Source: Neobacillus sp. PS3-12
GTDB lineage: Bacteria > Bacillota > Bacilli > Bacillales > Cytobacillaceae
NCBI RefSeq assembly: GCF_030915385.1
Contig: NZ_CP133268.1
Coordinates: 4,376,001 to 4,440,000, forward strand
Direction of reading: 5' to 3'
Length of the DNA: 64,000 nucleotides
The position numbers and the translations under genes are program-made. Shown here piece by piece: positions 37,886-46,776 of this stretch. The first letter of the stretch is position 1. Every line of letters begins with the position of its first letter. The notes beneath the pieces are model-generated. The model was not told where the DNA came from. It saw only the letters and a list, made by a program, of their open reading frames with translations, and ran no database searches.

Positions 37886-37917
37886 TTAAAAAAAAGAGCC
37901 GAAGCTCTTTTTTTAAA
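37886..37917 (-). terminator. intrinsic terminator after citrate synthase
   Basis: A GAGC-CGAA-GCTC tetraloop hairpin is extended by A/T runs on both sides, so it can work in both directions; the minus-strand citrate synthase gene ends 45 nt before it. Confidence 0.8.
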
Positions 37918-37961
37918 ACTGACCATCTGCTCAGTTATCGGCAGTAATAGGTTTGGCTCGG

Positions 37962-39296
37962 TCAAACGGATACTAAAGTGGTGGTTCCAAAGCTTTGGCT
38001 AACCATCTCTTCAAGCATTCCAGTTGTAACCGATTTTGGCCGTTCAATTGGATAACCAAGTGCACGATCCCAGGTAATGTTGGCAAGTACCCCTAAAGAT
38101 CTACCAATTCCAAATAATACAGTATAAAAATCATATTCTTTTAGCCCATAATACCACTGAATAACTCCACTCTGAGCGTCTACATTTGGAAAAGGATTTT
38201 TCGCCTTTCCTGCTTCTCTTAATATATCTGGTACTACAGCGTAAAGTTTACTTACCAACTGAAATAGTTCATCATTAGGTAAATATTTTAAGCAATATTC
38301 CCTTTGGGCAGTATATCTTGGGTCGGTTTTACGAAGCACCGCATGCCCATATCCAGGAATAACCTGACCCGAATTTAACGTATCCCAAACGGCATCTTTT
38401 AATTTTTCCTCTGTAGGAACTTTCCCTCCAAGCTGTTTCATGAAATTCTGAATCCAGCCTAATACTTCTTGGTTTGCTAATCCATGCAAGGGACCGGCTA
38501 ATCCATTAATTCCAGCAGACAAGGATAAATAGGCATCAGAAAGTGCTGAAGCAACTAAGTGTGTTGTGTGTGCTGAGACATTCCCGCTTTCATGGTCTGA
38601 ATGCAGGATAAAATACATTCTGGCTACTTCGTCATAGGGGTCACCAATTCCCATCATGTGTGCAAAGTTTCCGCCAAAATCCAGATTTTTATCAGGTTTA
38701 ATAATATCGCCATTTTTATATTTCAGTCGATAAATATAAGCGGCTACTTCTGGAAGTCTAGAGATTAAGTTTAATACATCTTCATACATATACTCCCAAG
38801 AATTAAACTTATTGATTAATCCCATTTTATAAGCGTTTGCGAAAACGCTTTCATTTTGCATAGCAAGAATCGCAGTTGAGAACATTGTCATCGGATGTGT
38901 TTCTTTTGGCATTGTATTTAATAAATCAAATACATAACTTGGAACATACGAACGTTTCTTAAATTCTTCTACGACTTCTAAAGCTTGTTCTTTCGTTGGG
39001 ATTTCACCAGTTAATAATAAATACATGAAGCCTTCAACAAATGGATAGCCCTTACCATCAGGCTTTGGAAGCTTTTCCATTACTTCATTAATGGTATAGC
39101 CTCTAAATCTAATTCCTTCATAAGGATCCAAATAGGAAATATCTGTAACTAATCCTTTTACCCCACGCATACCCCCGATTGCCTGAGATACAGTTACTTC
39201 CCCAATTTTTCGATCCCCGTAGTTCTTTAACAGATTTGTCATTCTTGGACGATGTTCTTCAACTTTTGTTCGTAAAACTTCTTTTAAGCTTGACAT
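37962..39296 (-). CDS. citrate synthase, long eukaryotic-like type
   Basis: A 444-aa citrate synthase, longer than the ~370-aa CitZ/CitA of Bacillus and resembling the mitochondrial type. Catalytic residues are visible: His in GPLHGLANQE, His in PGYGHAVLRKTDPR and Asp in PFPNVDAQSG. The extended N-terminus (RMTNLLKNYGDRKIGEVTVSQAIGG) and GIRFRGYTI match the eukaryotic-like subfamily. It condenses oxaloacetate and acetyl-CoA. SD GGGGTGGGG. It stands alone without icd or mdh. Confidence 0.9.
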   Translation of the reverse strand: MSSLKEVLRTKVEEHRPRMTNLLKNYGDRKIGEVTVSQAIGGMRGVKGLVTDISYLDPYEGIRFRGYTINEVMEKLPKPDGKGYPFVEGFMYLLLTGEIPTKEQALEVVEEFKKRSYVPSYVFDLLNTMPKETHPMTMFSTAILAMQNESVFANAYKMGLINKFNSWEYMYEDVLNLISRLPEVAAYIYRLKYKNGDIIKPDKNLDFGGNFAHMMGIGDPYDEVARMYFILHSDHESGNVSAHTTHLVASALSDAYLSLSAGINGLAGPLHGLANQEVLGWIQNFMKQLGGKVPTEEKLKDAVWDTLNSGQVIPGYGHAVLRKTDPRYTAQREYCLKYLPNDELFQLVSKLYAVVPDILREAGKAKNPFPNVDAQSGVIQWYYGLKEYDFYTVLFGIGRSLGVLANITWDRALGYPIERPKSVTTGMLEEMVSQSFGTTTLVSV

Positions 39297-39603
39297 AGAA
39301 TCCCCACCCCTATTGACATATTACATATACTAAATTATCACTTAATTCGAAATATTTCAGTGACCTTTCACACAAAAGCCTATTAATAACTTAACGAAAA
39401 AACTATTGGATAGGTTTATTGAGCGACTAAAGTAACTTAGAAGAATAATGTTTCAATAATAGCATGATTAATGATAGGCCAGTACCAGTTTGGATTAACT
39501 TCAAGGTGGTACTGGTCCTTTTTGCAATAAAAGAATAATTACAAATTTTTCTTTTGTTATAGAATTTTAACAATTTAGTTAAGAGTTAAAAATTCCAAAT
39601 GAA

Positions 39604-39640
39604 TCGACAACCTTTTAAAAATGGCTTGTCTATAATGACA
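39604..39640 (+). promoter_or_regulatory. ECF-sigma-like promoter, copy 1
   Basis: AAC (39609-39611) and GTC (39628-39630) are separated by 16 nt, the geometry of Bacillus ECF-sigma promoters. The whole ~45-bp block is nearly identical to the one at 40577. Confidence 0.6.
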
Positions 39641-39688
39641 ACTACTAATGGAAATACAGCTAGATAAAAAAATGAAGGAGGATGACAA

Positions 39689-39928
39689 ATGGTATTTAAA
39701 ACACTATTAAAATTATCACTTCTTTTACTTTGTTTAATGCTTATTTCGGCTTGTGGCTATATGAAAGACATTAAAGAAAAAATGCCAGTTAAAACTCGAA
39801 CTGAAGAACCTGCTAGTACGACAATCGATGGGAAAGTAAATTCAGTCGATGAATCTACAGAAAAGGATGTAAACTCAGATCAATTTTCTAATACACAAGT
39901 TCCTCCTAAAGGTTCAACTAATCAATAA
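39689..39928 (+). CDS. small lipoprotein, 79 aa
   Basis: It has a lysine-containing N-terminus, a long hydrophobic stretch and lipobox LISAC, followed by a short, charged, low-complexity tail rich in Ser, Thr and Asp. It is predicted to be lipid-anchored on the outer surface. SD AAGGAGGA. Its promoter resembles an ECF-sigma promoter, so an envelope-stress role is possible. No named family. Confidence 0.75.
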   Translation: MVFKTLLKLSLLLLCLMLISACGYMKDIKEKMPVKTRTEEPASTTIDGKVNSVDESTEKDVNSDQFSNTQVPPKGSTNQ

Positions 39929-40018
39929 TACAGTACAATGCTAGCTAAGTAACTAAAACAAATCTGGGTTTCTAATAAAAAGATTATACCCACTTTAAGG
40001 AAGGGAAGGTGAATTTCC

Positions 40019-40153
40019 ATGAAGAGTTCCCGCAGAAAACAAAAAATGAAACGTAATTTTTTAGAGAATTATTTGAAAAATAAATTTACAAAGTATTTTG
40101 GAATCCGCGGTCTTGTGAACAAGCTAATGATTGCCGTCCTTACTTACTGGTAA
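40019..40153 (+). CDS. very basic small protein, 44 aa
   Basis: ATG 40019 has AAGGTGAA upstream. The peptide starts MKSSRRKQKMKRNF, strongly basic, and ends in a hydrophobic stretch (LVNKLMIAVLTYW). It lies between the lipoprotein and the FbpA-like gene, probably in one transcript. I do not recognise it. Confidence 0.6.
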   Translation: MKSSRRKQKMKRNFLENYLKNKFTKYFGIRGLVNKLMIAVLTYW

Positions 40154-40178
40154 CCATGAGATAGAGAGGTGTTTGAAA

Positions 40179-40355
40179 ATGAAAAGTTTACTTCGACAGG
40201 CAATTCAAATACAAAAGCAAAATTTAATAAATAGGCTAATACAATCAGGAATTTATAAAAAGAATGATACACATCTTTACGAATTGACTTTGAGTGAACT
40301 TGAAAATGAATTTAAGTATATAAAAAAAGATAGTTTGGAAACAAAGAGAGGTTAG
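40179..40355 (+). CDS. FbpA-like Fur-regulated basic protein
   Basis: This 58-aa protein matches the FbpA/FbpB-type family of small basic proteins. LINRLIQSGIYKKNDTHLYELTLSELENEF holds the family pattern 'liykLi..G.yk..d..LyelTLsdLe'. In B. subtilis FbpA acts in the iron-sparing response with FsrA. No clear Fur box is seen nearby; the closest promoter upstream is the ECF-like one. SD AGAGGTG. Confidence 0.75.
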   Translation: MKSLLRQAIQIQKQNLINRLIQSGIYKKNDTHLYELTLSELENEFKYIKKDSLETKRG

Positions 40356-40438
40356 AAAGGCAAAAAGACGGGCTAATATAGACTTCTTCGAAATAGGGTA
40401 TAATTCCTTAGTAATATAGGAATTTTGAAAACAATAAA

Positions 40439-40485
40439 ATAAGCCATTAATGGATCAGTTTGGTCAATGGCTTATCTAACTTTTT
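40439..40485 (+). terminator. intrinsic terminator after the FbpA-like gene
   Basis: ATAAGCCATT pairs with AATGGCTTAT, with a T-rich tail ten bases on. Confidence 0.65.
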
Positions 40486-40576
40486 AAATTTCGTTAACTT
40501 TATTTAAAAATTACACTTCTTTCAAAATGTTAAGGAAATTTAACAATTTTTTTAATTATAGTAATTTCTTTATAAA

Positions 40577-40612
40577 TCGACAACTTTTTAAAAACGGCTT
40601 GTCTATAATGAC
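40577..40612 (+). promoter_or_regulatory. ECF-sigma-like promoter, copy 2
   Basis: AAC (40582-40584) and GTC (40601-40603) are 16 nt apart, followed by TATAATGACA as in copy 1. It lies ~65 nt before ribT. Confidence 0.6.
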
Positions 40613-40671
40613 AGTAGCTAATGCAAATCAGTTATATACATCAGTTTATTACTAATGAATGAGGTACTAAT

Positions 40672-41058
40672 ATGTTGACTCGATACAAAAAGTTGTTTGA
40701 TAAAATAGCTATGGGCTTGTTGTCTTTTATGCCGAACCAAAAAGACCTGAAAAATCTTCAGATGACTATGAATCAGTATAAAACAGATCAAGAACACCAA
40801 CTCTATTTGTGGAAAGAGGAGGAAGGAATCATTGGACTAATTGGTGTTTTATTTGTAGACCAGCACCTAATCCAGATAAAACATATTTCAGTAAGTCCTT
40901 CCCATCGCGGTAATGGTATCGGTAAAAAAATGATTAGAGCCTTAAAAGAATTCCACCAGGATTTTCGTTTCATTCCCGATGAAAATACAGTAGCGTTTTT
41001 CAATAAATGCGATGAAAATCAATATGTGCCAGCCGATTTGTCGGAAGCACTTGTATGA
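40672..41058 (+). CDS. ribT: RibT-like GNAT acetyltransferase
   Basis: A 128-aa GNAT-fold protein matching B. subtilis RibT along its length: MLTRYKKLFDKIAMGLLSFM at the N-terminus and HISVSPSHRGNGIGKKMI as the acetyl-CoA-binding motif A. RibT is the last gene of the riboflavin operon in Bacillus but its reaction is not established. Here it is separate from rib genes and has its own ECF-like promoter. Confidence 0.87.
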   Translation: MLTRYKKLFDKIAMGLLSFMPNQKDLKNLQMTMNQYKTDQEHQLYLWKEEEGIIGLIGVLFVDQHLIQIKHISVSPSHRGNGIGKKMIRALKEFHQDFRFIPDENTVAFFNKCDENQYVPADLSEALV

Positions 41059-41103
41059 GAATAAGGTATAATAATCCAATAAATTACATAGAGATATATT
41101 CTT

Positions 41104-41137
41104 GGCATGTCATCAAAGGATGGCGTGCTTTTTATTT
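41104..41137 (+). terminator. hairpin with T-run after ribT
   Basis: GGCATG-CATC pairs with GATG-CGTGC (imperfect), followed by TTTTTATTTT. Confidence 0.65.
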
Positions 41138-41474
41138 TATAGTGGTCAATGGCAATAATTTTGTCCCGATTAAATGATTTTTTTCCTAAAATTGTTTACT
41201 GATGAATAAATCATGTTATTTTCTAATTGCATATACAACTTGTTTATACTTATAATTAAAAAATATGTTTGCTAAATCATCAATGTTTGAATGTGTATTT
41301 AAATATTGATGATATTGCAATAAAGAAACTGGGAGGTTTAAAGATAATCACGGCAATACCGATCTTGTCCTGAGTGGAAGAATAATGTGATTTGAACAAA
41401 CCACTTTTTTCAAAAATGAGATTGTGGGAGCAAAAGATATATATATTATAGAAGGAAGTGGGGAAAGAAATAAA

Positions 41475-42908
41475 ATGAAACAATACAATACACGTGCTAT
41501 TATGGCTTCATTACTTATCTGCGGCTTCGTTGGTATGTTCAGTGAGACAGCTCTTAATATTGCGATTAGTAATTTAATGGATGTATTCCAAATATCAGCA
41601 GCCACAGCACAGTGGCTGACGACGAGTTTTCTGCTAACGCTCGGCATTTTGATGCCAATGACAGGACTCTTGCTGCAATGGTTTTCAACAAGGCAATTGT
41701 TTACCATTTCTCTTACAAGCTCGATTGTTGGTACATTGATTGCAGCACTCGCATTCAAGTTTGAAATTCTTATTGCTGCTCGTATTCTGCAGGCGGTTGG
41801 TATGGGATTGTTGATCCCGCTCATGTTCAATACGATTCTCGTTGTTTATCCACCAGAGAAGCGCGGGGCTGCGATGGGCTTCGTCGGGCTTGTGATTATG
41901 TTTGCTCCAGCGATCGGACCGACTGTAGCTGGTCTCTTAATCCAATATTTAACATGGCATTATATATTTTGGCTATCACTGCCGTTTTTGATCATTGGGT
42001 TGTTAGTAGGGTTGAAGTATTTGGAAAACGTCACAGAAGTCACGAAACCCCGTATCGATCTATTTTCAGGGGTATTATCTACGCTCGGCTTCGGAGGAAT
42101 AGTCTTCGGTTTCAGCAAGGCAGGTGAGGGTACGGTAGGATGGACCAACCCGGTTGTGGTTATTTCAATCATCATCGGGCTAGTAGCGCTCGTGCTGTTC
42201 ACGTTGCGGCAGAAGGTTATGCGCGAACCAATGATGGATCTTCGCGTCTTCAAGTATCCGATGTACAACGTGGGGCTTCTATTGGTATTGACATGTATGA
42301 TGATTATCTTGTCTACGATGATTATTCTCCCAATGTATCTTCAGAACGGTATGAGACTATCTGCGTTCACAGCAGGACTTATGTTATTGCCGGGCAGTGC
42401 GCTAAACGGCATCCTGTCGCCGCGAATGGGGCGTTTGTTTGACAAGTATGGGCCGAAGTGGCTAGTAATTCCCGGCCTCATTGTCGTGGCGATTACGGTA
42501 TGGTTTCTCTCCAGCATATCGGTTGCGTCTTCAGTCGCCTTTATCGTCACCTTGCATATTGGATTAATGATCGGCATTTCAATGGTCTGGATGCCAGCGC
42601 AGACGAACGGCCTGAACCAACTGCCACCGGAGCTATACCCACATGGTACGGCAGTGATGAACACTCTCCAGCAGGTTGCAGGTGCGATTGGCACAGCAGT
42701 TGCAATTATTATCCTTTCAAGCGGGATGGAGAAGTATTTACACAATTCCTCCATGCCGACTAAACCTAGCGAGTTGGCTAACGCAATGACGTTGGGCTCG
42801 CAGAACGTGTTTCTGTTTGCGCTCACAGTGACGTTAATCGGTCTGGTTATGGCGTTCTTTATCCGCCGTGTTATCGTCAACCATCCGAATGCCGATTCGA
42901 TGCATTAA
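41475..42908 (+). CDS. MFS multidrug exporter, DHA2 (EmrB/QacA) family
   Basis: A 477-aa drug:H+ antiporter with 14 predicted helices. It shows the DHA2 motifs TAQWLTTSFLLTLGILMPMTGLL, the D-(R/K)-like motif A region and motif C (FVGLVIMFAPAIGPTVAGLL). It resembles LmrB-type exporters. I chose ATG 41475, which follows GGGGAAAG. The GC content and codon use are clearly richer than in the flanking genes, suggesting acquisition by transfer. No adjacent TetR or MarR regulator is seen. Confidence 0.9.
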   Translation: MKQYNTRAIMASLLICGFVGMFSETALNIAISNLMDVFQISAATAQWLTTSFLLTLGILMPMTGLLLQWFSTRQLFTISLTSSIVGTLIAALAFKFEILIAARILQAVGMGLLIPLMFNTILVVYPPEKRGAAMGFVGLVIMFAPAIGPTVAGLLIQYLTWHYIFWLSLPFLIIGLLVGLKYLENVTEVTKPRIDLFSGVLSTLGFGGIVFGFSKAGEGTVGWTNPVVVISIIIGLVALVLFTLRQKVMREPMMDLRVFKYPMYNVGLLLVLTCMMIILSTMIILPMYLQNGMRLSAFTAGLMLLPGSALNGILSPRMGRLFDKYGPKWLVIPGLIVVAITVWFLSSISVASSVAFIVTLHIGLMIGISMVWMPAQTNGLNQLPPELYPHGTAVMNTLQQVAGAIGTAVAIIILSSGMEKYLHNSSMPTKPSELANAMTLGSQNVFLFALTVTLIGLVMAFFIRRVIVNHPNADSMH

Positions 42909-42914
42909 TATTTC

Positions 42915-42939
42915 AAGGGGCCTGTTGGCTCCTTTTTTT
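42915..42939 (+). terminator. intrinsic terminator after the MFS gene
   Basis: AAGGGGCC pairs with GGCTCCTT, followed by seven T. Confidence 0.85.
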
Positions 42940-42948
42940 CTGTCTCGA

Positions 42949-43032
42949 AACATAGAAACATAGGGACGGACGGTTCTCTTGTTTTATTATTGAAACATCA
43001 GAACCCCGTCCCGATGTTTCTGATGTTTCTCA
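42949..43032. repeat. REP-like palindromic repeat
   Basis: AGAAACATAGGGACGG and its inverted partner CCGTCCCGATGTTTCT form a long imperfect hairpin around GGTTCT/AGAACC. Elements of this GGGACGG-TTCT type are common in Bacillaceae intergenic regions. No transposase is adjacent. Confidence 0.65.
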
Positions 43033-43117
43033 ATCAAAACCTCCCCTGGTAGGGTGAAAGGATTCTGTCATGAAAATTAATTGATCAGAATAAATTCACA
43101 AAAAAGGGGGTGTCATC

Positions 43118-43867
43118 TTGTCTTTTATTCGTTCTTTAATACGACCATCTTTGTTTATGGTGTTTTTCCTTTTTATTTCTATATCGCTAATGGTCATTGA
43201 TAACATTTTGAAACTTGGTCTTTCGAGTGAAGAGGGCATAAACATTTTTATAGTTCCTTTTAGTTTGTGCTGGTCATGGGTTATTGTACATACCGCATTA
43301 AGGAAGGATTTTCTTAAACGGTTTCTTTTAAGTAAAAAGAATATTCATTTAGCAATTTGTATTCCTATTTTAGTGGCAATAGTGATGGAGTTTGTATTAA
43401 ATTTAGTACAATTTATTCCATTTTTGCTTGGTTATGATGTTATTAAGCCGGGAATAAATCAAGTAACAACTATAAAGGATTTTACTGAAATAGGATTAAT
43501 ATTCTCAGTTTCAGTAATAAGTCCCTTTAGTGAGGAATTTGTTTTTCGTTATTTACTATATGGGGGACTATCTTTAGCCATTGTTAAATTGGCAAAAGAG
43601 AATAAGTTGATAAAAAAGATTTACAATGAGTTGTTTATAAATAAAAATCAAATATATATATGGTCATGGATAATACTTACCAATATAGGCTTTGCAATGG
43701 CGCATGGCCCTAATTTACTAAGCTTTCCACTGTACTTTGTTCCTGGGATTGTTTTTTCAATAATGTTCTTAAGACTTGGATTCCTTGCAGCTTGGATATC
43801 TCACGGATCTTCAAATTTATTTTCATGGGTAGCTCATGAAATTATAGTTAACACACTATTCAAATAA
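43118..43867 (+). CDS. CPBP family intramembrane glutamic endopeptidase
   Basis: A 249-aa membrane protein with about seven helices and the CPBP/Abi motifs SPFSEEFVFRYLLYGG (EExxxR) and GFAMAHG, then SHGSSNLFSW. Such proteases process prenylated or bacteriocin-linked proteins and often give bacteriocin self-immunity. It lies one gene upstream of the bacteriocin precursor, so an immunity or processing role is possible; this is inference. TTG start with GGGGGTG upstream. Confidence 0.85.
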   Translation: MSFIRSLIRPSLFMVFFLFISISLMVIDNILKLGLSSEEGINIFIVPFSLCWSWVIVHTALRKDFLKRFLLSKKNIHLAICIPILVAIVMEFVLNLVQFIPFLLGYDVIKPGINQVTTIKDFTEIGLIFSVSVISPFSEEFVFRYLLYGGLSLAIVKLAKENKLIKKIYNELFINKNQIYIWSWIILTNIGFAMAHGPNLLSFPLYFVPGIVFSIMFLRLGFLAAWISHGSSNLFSWVAHEIIVNTLFK

Positions 43868-43871
43868 ATGC

Positions 43872-43896
43872 GCAGCCAATTTGGTTGCTTTTTTTT
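43872..43896 (+). terminator. intrinsic terminator after the CPBP gene
   Basis: GCAGCCA pairs with TGGTTGC (one G-U), followed by eight T. Confidence 0.85.
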
Positions 43897-44142
43897 CGTT
43901 TCCATGACTTTTGTTTTTCAGTAAATGCTGTTAGGACGATTAGCACAGCTTTTTTGCATTGCCTTAGGAATCCAAAATAGGCACATCAATCAGTGTCAGC
44001 CACCTAATATGAATCATAATTTGTTGAAGAGAGTATATGATGAATCTGTTGTTCCGTTACACAAAACTGATAATTACTTCGTTCTACTCTCACATTGGCT
44101 GATGGGGTTATTTAGCTAAAATATTATAAAGGTGAGGTAAGT

Positions 44143-44421
44143 ATGCAAAACTTTCAAAATGATTTACAGATGTTGGGCATGGATCACTACCAAGTTGGCA
44201 AAGCAATTCCAACCGATCCTCTTAGTCAACAATTTCTAGTAGATCCTCGGCGGTGTGGAGGTTGTGGTGGTGGCTTTCACTGCGGCGGTCATCACTGTGG
44301 AGGATTCCACTGTGGTGGATTTCATCGCTGCGGAGGATACAGATGCGGCGGTTGTGGCGGCTGTTATAGTTGCTATAGCTGTTATAGTTGTTACGGATCC
44401 ACTGGAGTCATTGTTATATAG
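44143..44421 (+). CDS. heterocycloanthracin/sonorensin-type bacteriocin precursor
   Basis: A 92-aa ribosomally made peptide precursor. A leader of ~36 residues (MQNFQNDLQMLGMDHYQVGKA, ending near VDP) is followed by a core that starts RRCGGCGG and holds 12 cysteines in CGG, CGGFH and CYS repeats. This matches the heterocycloanthracin/sonorensin family, whose cysteines are cyclodehydrated to thiazoles by a YcaO-type enzyme. No YcaO or dehydrogenase gene lies in the window, as is known for this family, where the maturation genes can be distant. SD GGTGAGG. A terminator follows. Confidence 0.9.
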   Translation: MQNFQNDLQMLGMDHYQVGKAIPTDPLSQQFLVDPRRCGGCGGGFHCGGHHCGGFHCGGFHRCGGYRCGGCGGCYSCYSCYSCYGSTGVIVI

Positions 44422-44425
44422 TAAA

Positions 44426-44457
44426 AGCCCCTACGTTGCCAATTCGTAGGGGTTATT
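44426..44457 (+). terminator. intrinsic terminator after the bacteriocin gene
   Basis: CCCCTACG pairs with CGTAGGGG, followed by TTATT. Confidence 0.7.
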
Positions 44458-44656
44458 AGCAGTTTCTAAAAATATAGTAAATAATAGACAAATATGTATT
44501 TTTATTCTATAATTATCATAGCGTAGAACATACATTCTTATTTTAGAATCGGAATTATTAAATACTATTTTGAAAATACCTTTTTATACTTACACCTACA
44601 CCTATTTAAAATATAGTTTAAAACCAAAAACAAATTTGATTGGGGTGTGATAAAAG

Positions 44657-46114
44657 ATGTTTCAAACGTACCAAACGAAACTCTGCAACATCCAACTGAA
44701 TCGTGGATCTACATCTGATCAGTACCTCATAGAGTATGGAAAGTTTTTTGGAAAACTAGAACGCAAACTATTTGTTCAATCTCATATCAAGGGAATTCCC
44801 CCTTCCAATCTTAAAAAGACCTTTCTAAAGCAGTATGGCATTACGTCTCGTCAGTTTAACTCCATACGAATGCAGTTGGATGGAAAGGTCTCTTCTTTTT
44901 TGGAAAAAAGGGATTTGGATCTTCAAGATTTAGAAGCTAAAACCGTTCACCTGCAAAAAATCATTCATCAGAAAACAAATCAAACAGCAAAACTTCACCA
45001 AAAGAAACGAAGATTGAGAAACCTGCAACAAAAGCTTGAAAAGCTAAAGGTCGACCGTGACACAAAGAGAATCCGTATCTGCTTTGGTTCAAAGAAACTC
45101 TTTCATAAGCAATTCCATTTAATTGAAAATGAATACAAAGATCATCAACAGTGGAAGAACGATTGGGTCGAGGCAAGAAGCTCCCAATTTCTTGTGATCG
45201 GTTCTAAAGATGAAACCTTCGGAAACCAGTCTGCCACGTATAATGTAGAGAATACGCTCAGGTTACGAGTTGCCGATTGCTTCATTGGGAAATACGGGAA
45301 GTACATCGAGTTTCCATCCGTCATGTTCCCTTACGGACAAGAATGGTTGGATAAGGCGAAAATTCCCTATATGGGTTTTACTCGCAATGGGAAACCACAA
45401 AAATATTTTACTTCCATCACTTACCGTTTTATCAAGAAGGAAAAAGGCTGGTATGTATACGCAACAGTCGAAAGAGAAACTTCCCCAATCGGGACTTCCA
45501 ATCGAAATGGATTAATCGGAATGGACCTCAATGCAGGATTCTTGGCGGTCTGTGAGGTGGACCGTTATGGAAATCCAATTCATCGATACACGATCAAAGT
45601 TCCGATGTACGGCAGAAGGAAAGAACAGGTCAAAGCCTCTTTAAGTGATGCAATAAAAGAAGTATTGAACGATGCGGTTCTGGTTCAAAAAGATATCGTG
45701 ATTGAGAAGTTGAATTTTACCAGAAAGAAAACACAATTAAAGGAGATGGGTGCTAGCTATGCCCGCATGCTTTCGGGTTTTGCCTATTCATCCTTTCAAG
45801 CATTAATCGAAGCAAAAGCGAAAAAGGCAGGGGTGAAGATAAGGAGAATCAATCCCGCTTACACAAGCCAAATTGGACATATGAAATTTATGGCACGTTA
45901 TGGATTAAGTTCTCACGAAGCAGCAGCATGTGTGATTGCCAGAAGAGGGTATTTTTTTAAACCAGAAAAAATAAAATATGATACCGTTCTCACTTTCCCC
46001 AAAGGACTTGATAGGAAACAATCAAATTTCAGTAAGTGGCGAACTCTTACAAACTATTACAAAAAAGAGTATGCATTCCAAGATAAAATTGAACTATTAA
46101 AAGCTGATCGATAA
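44657..46114 (+). mobile_element. atypical TnpB-like RNA-guided nuclease homologue (IS605 OrfB family)
   Basis: A 485-aa TnpB-related protein. A basic, helical N-terminal half (coiled coil ~residues 85-135) is followed by a split RuvC domain. RuvC-I is LIGMDLNAGFLAV (Asp), RuvC-II is DIVIEKLNF (Glu). The RuvC-III site reads SSHEAAACVIARR, without the usual DxxAA aspartate. The CXXC zinc finger normally found after NPAYTSQ is absent and replaced by a few residues. No TnpA lies nearby. SD GGGGTG. It could be an active divergent nuclease, or a nuclease-altered derivative. Confidence 0.85.
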
Positions 46115-46130
46115 ATAGCTTCAACTATAA

Positions 46131-46290
46131 AATTGGAGCAACGCTTCCTTTTTACCTGCAAGGAAGAAAAGGACCACGTACTCCAATTTGATTCCATGTA
46201 CTTCATAACCAGTGCGGCTAACAGCCGATCCAGAGTGTCAAGAGATATCCTATGTCGTGAAGGAGTTAGAAGGAACAAATTCACTGAACT
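46131..46290 (+). ncRNA. structured 3' flank of the tnpB-like gene (candidate guide RNA)
   Basis: Directly after the gene, AATTGGAG (46131-46138) pairs with CTCCAATT (46181-46188) and encloses a 7-bp hairpin CTTCCTT/AAGGAAG. Hairpins GGCT/AGCC (46216-46225) and GTGAA/TTCAC (46257-46284) follow. TnpB guide (omega) RNAs usually lie at this 3' position. Assignment is inference from position and folding. Confidence 0.45.
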
Positions 46291-46718
46291 GCGATGGAGA
46301 CGATTAAGTCAATTTTGGTTGGAAAACTCGATTTGTACAGATGTTTCCATTCTGGAATTAGGGCGTGATTCCCAAACGCAATTCGCAAAAAGCTCTGTTC
46401 GTTTTGCGTGCTAGTAAAGAATTAATTCTTTATAGAACATATGGACATATTTGTATATAAATGTCTATATTTTTAGGAACGGTTCATTATTATTCTCGCA
46501 ATTTAACTACAATCATAAAAAACATGACCTAAAGCTAAAAGAAAACGCTATATCATGTGATTGTCCCGTAATAACAATGAAGATGACACTGATTATTCCG
46601 TGATCTTCAGCAATCGGGCCATTTTCTGGAATAATGAGTTCATAGAAAATCGTTATGGAAAGAAGAGATTGTGAGGATATTTAATTAAACGAACGGTTCA
46701 GTTTAGTCGAAACATTAT
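46291..46718. other. gene-free accessory stretch
   Basis: No supported open frame. It contains a copy of the CAATCGGGC motif (46611-46620), part of the dispersed repeat family, and a degenerate 'acgaacggttcagttta' segment near 46689 that recurs elsewhere in the accessory region. Confidence 0.5.
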
Positions 46719-46753
46719 AAAAAGACTCGTGATAAGTACCACCACAAGTCTTT
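46719..46753 (-). terminator. intrinsic terminator of the 31-aa peptide gene
   Basis: On the minus strand AAAGACTTGTG pairs with CACGAGTCTTT (with one mismatch-type pair), followed by T. Confidence 0.8.
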
Positions 46754-46776
46754 ATGTATGAAAATTTTAAAGAGTT

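Noticed and set aside
43925..44119. 64-codon frame just before the bacteriocin gene
   Set aside because: No SD and no recognisable family; it probably covers the bacteriocin promoter region.
44143..44421. Metallothionein-like or keratin-like protein
   Set aside because: Cysteine-rich, but the leader sequence and RRCGGCGG core start match the heterocycloanthracin bacteriocin family.
44255..44449. 64-codon alternative frame inside the bacteriocin gene
   Set aside because: It is the shadow of the cysteine-glycine repeats read in another frame.
46133..46414. 93-codon frame after the tnpB-like gene
   Set aside because: It lies over the hairpins of the candidate guide RNA, has no SD and no protein family.
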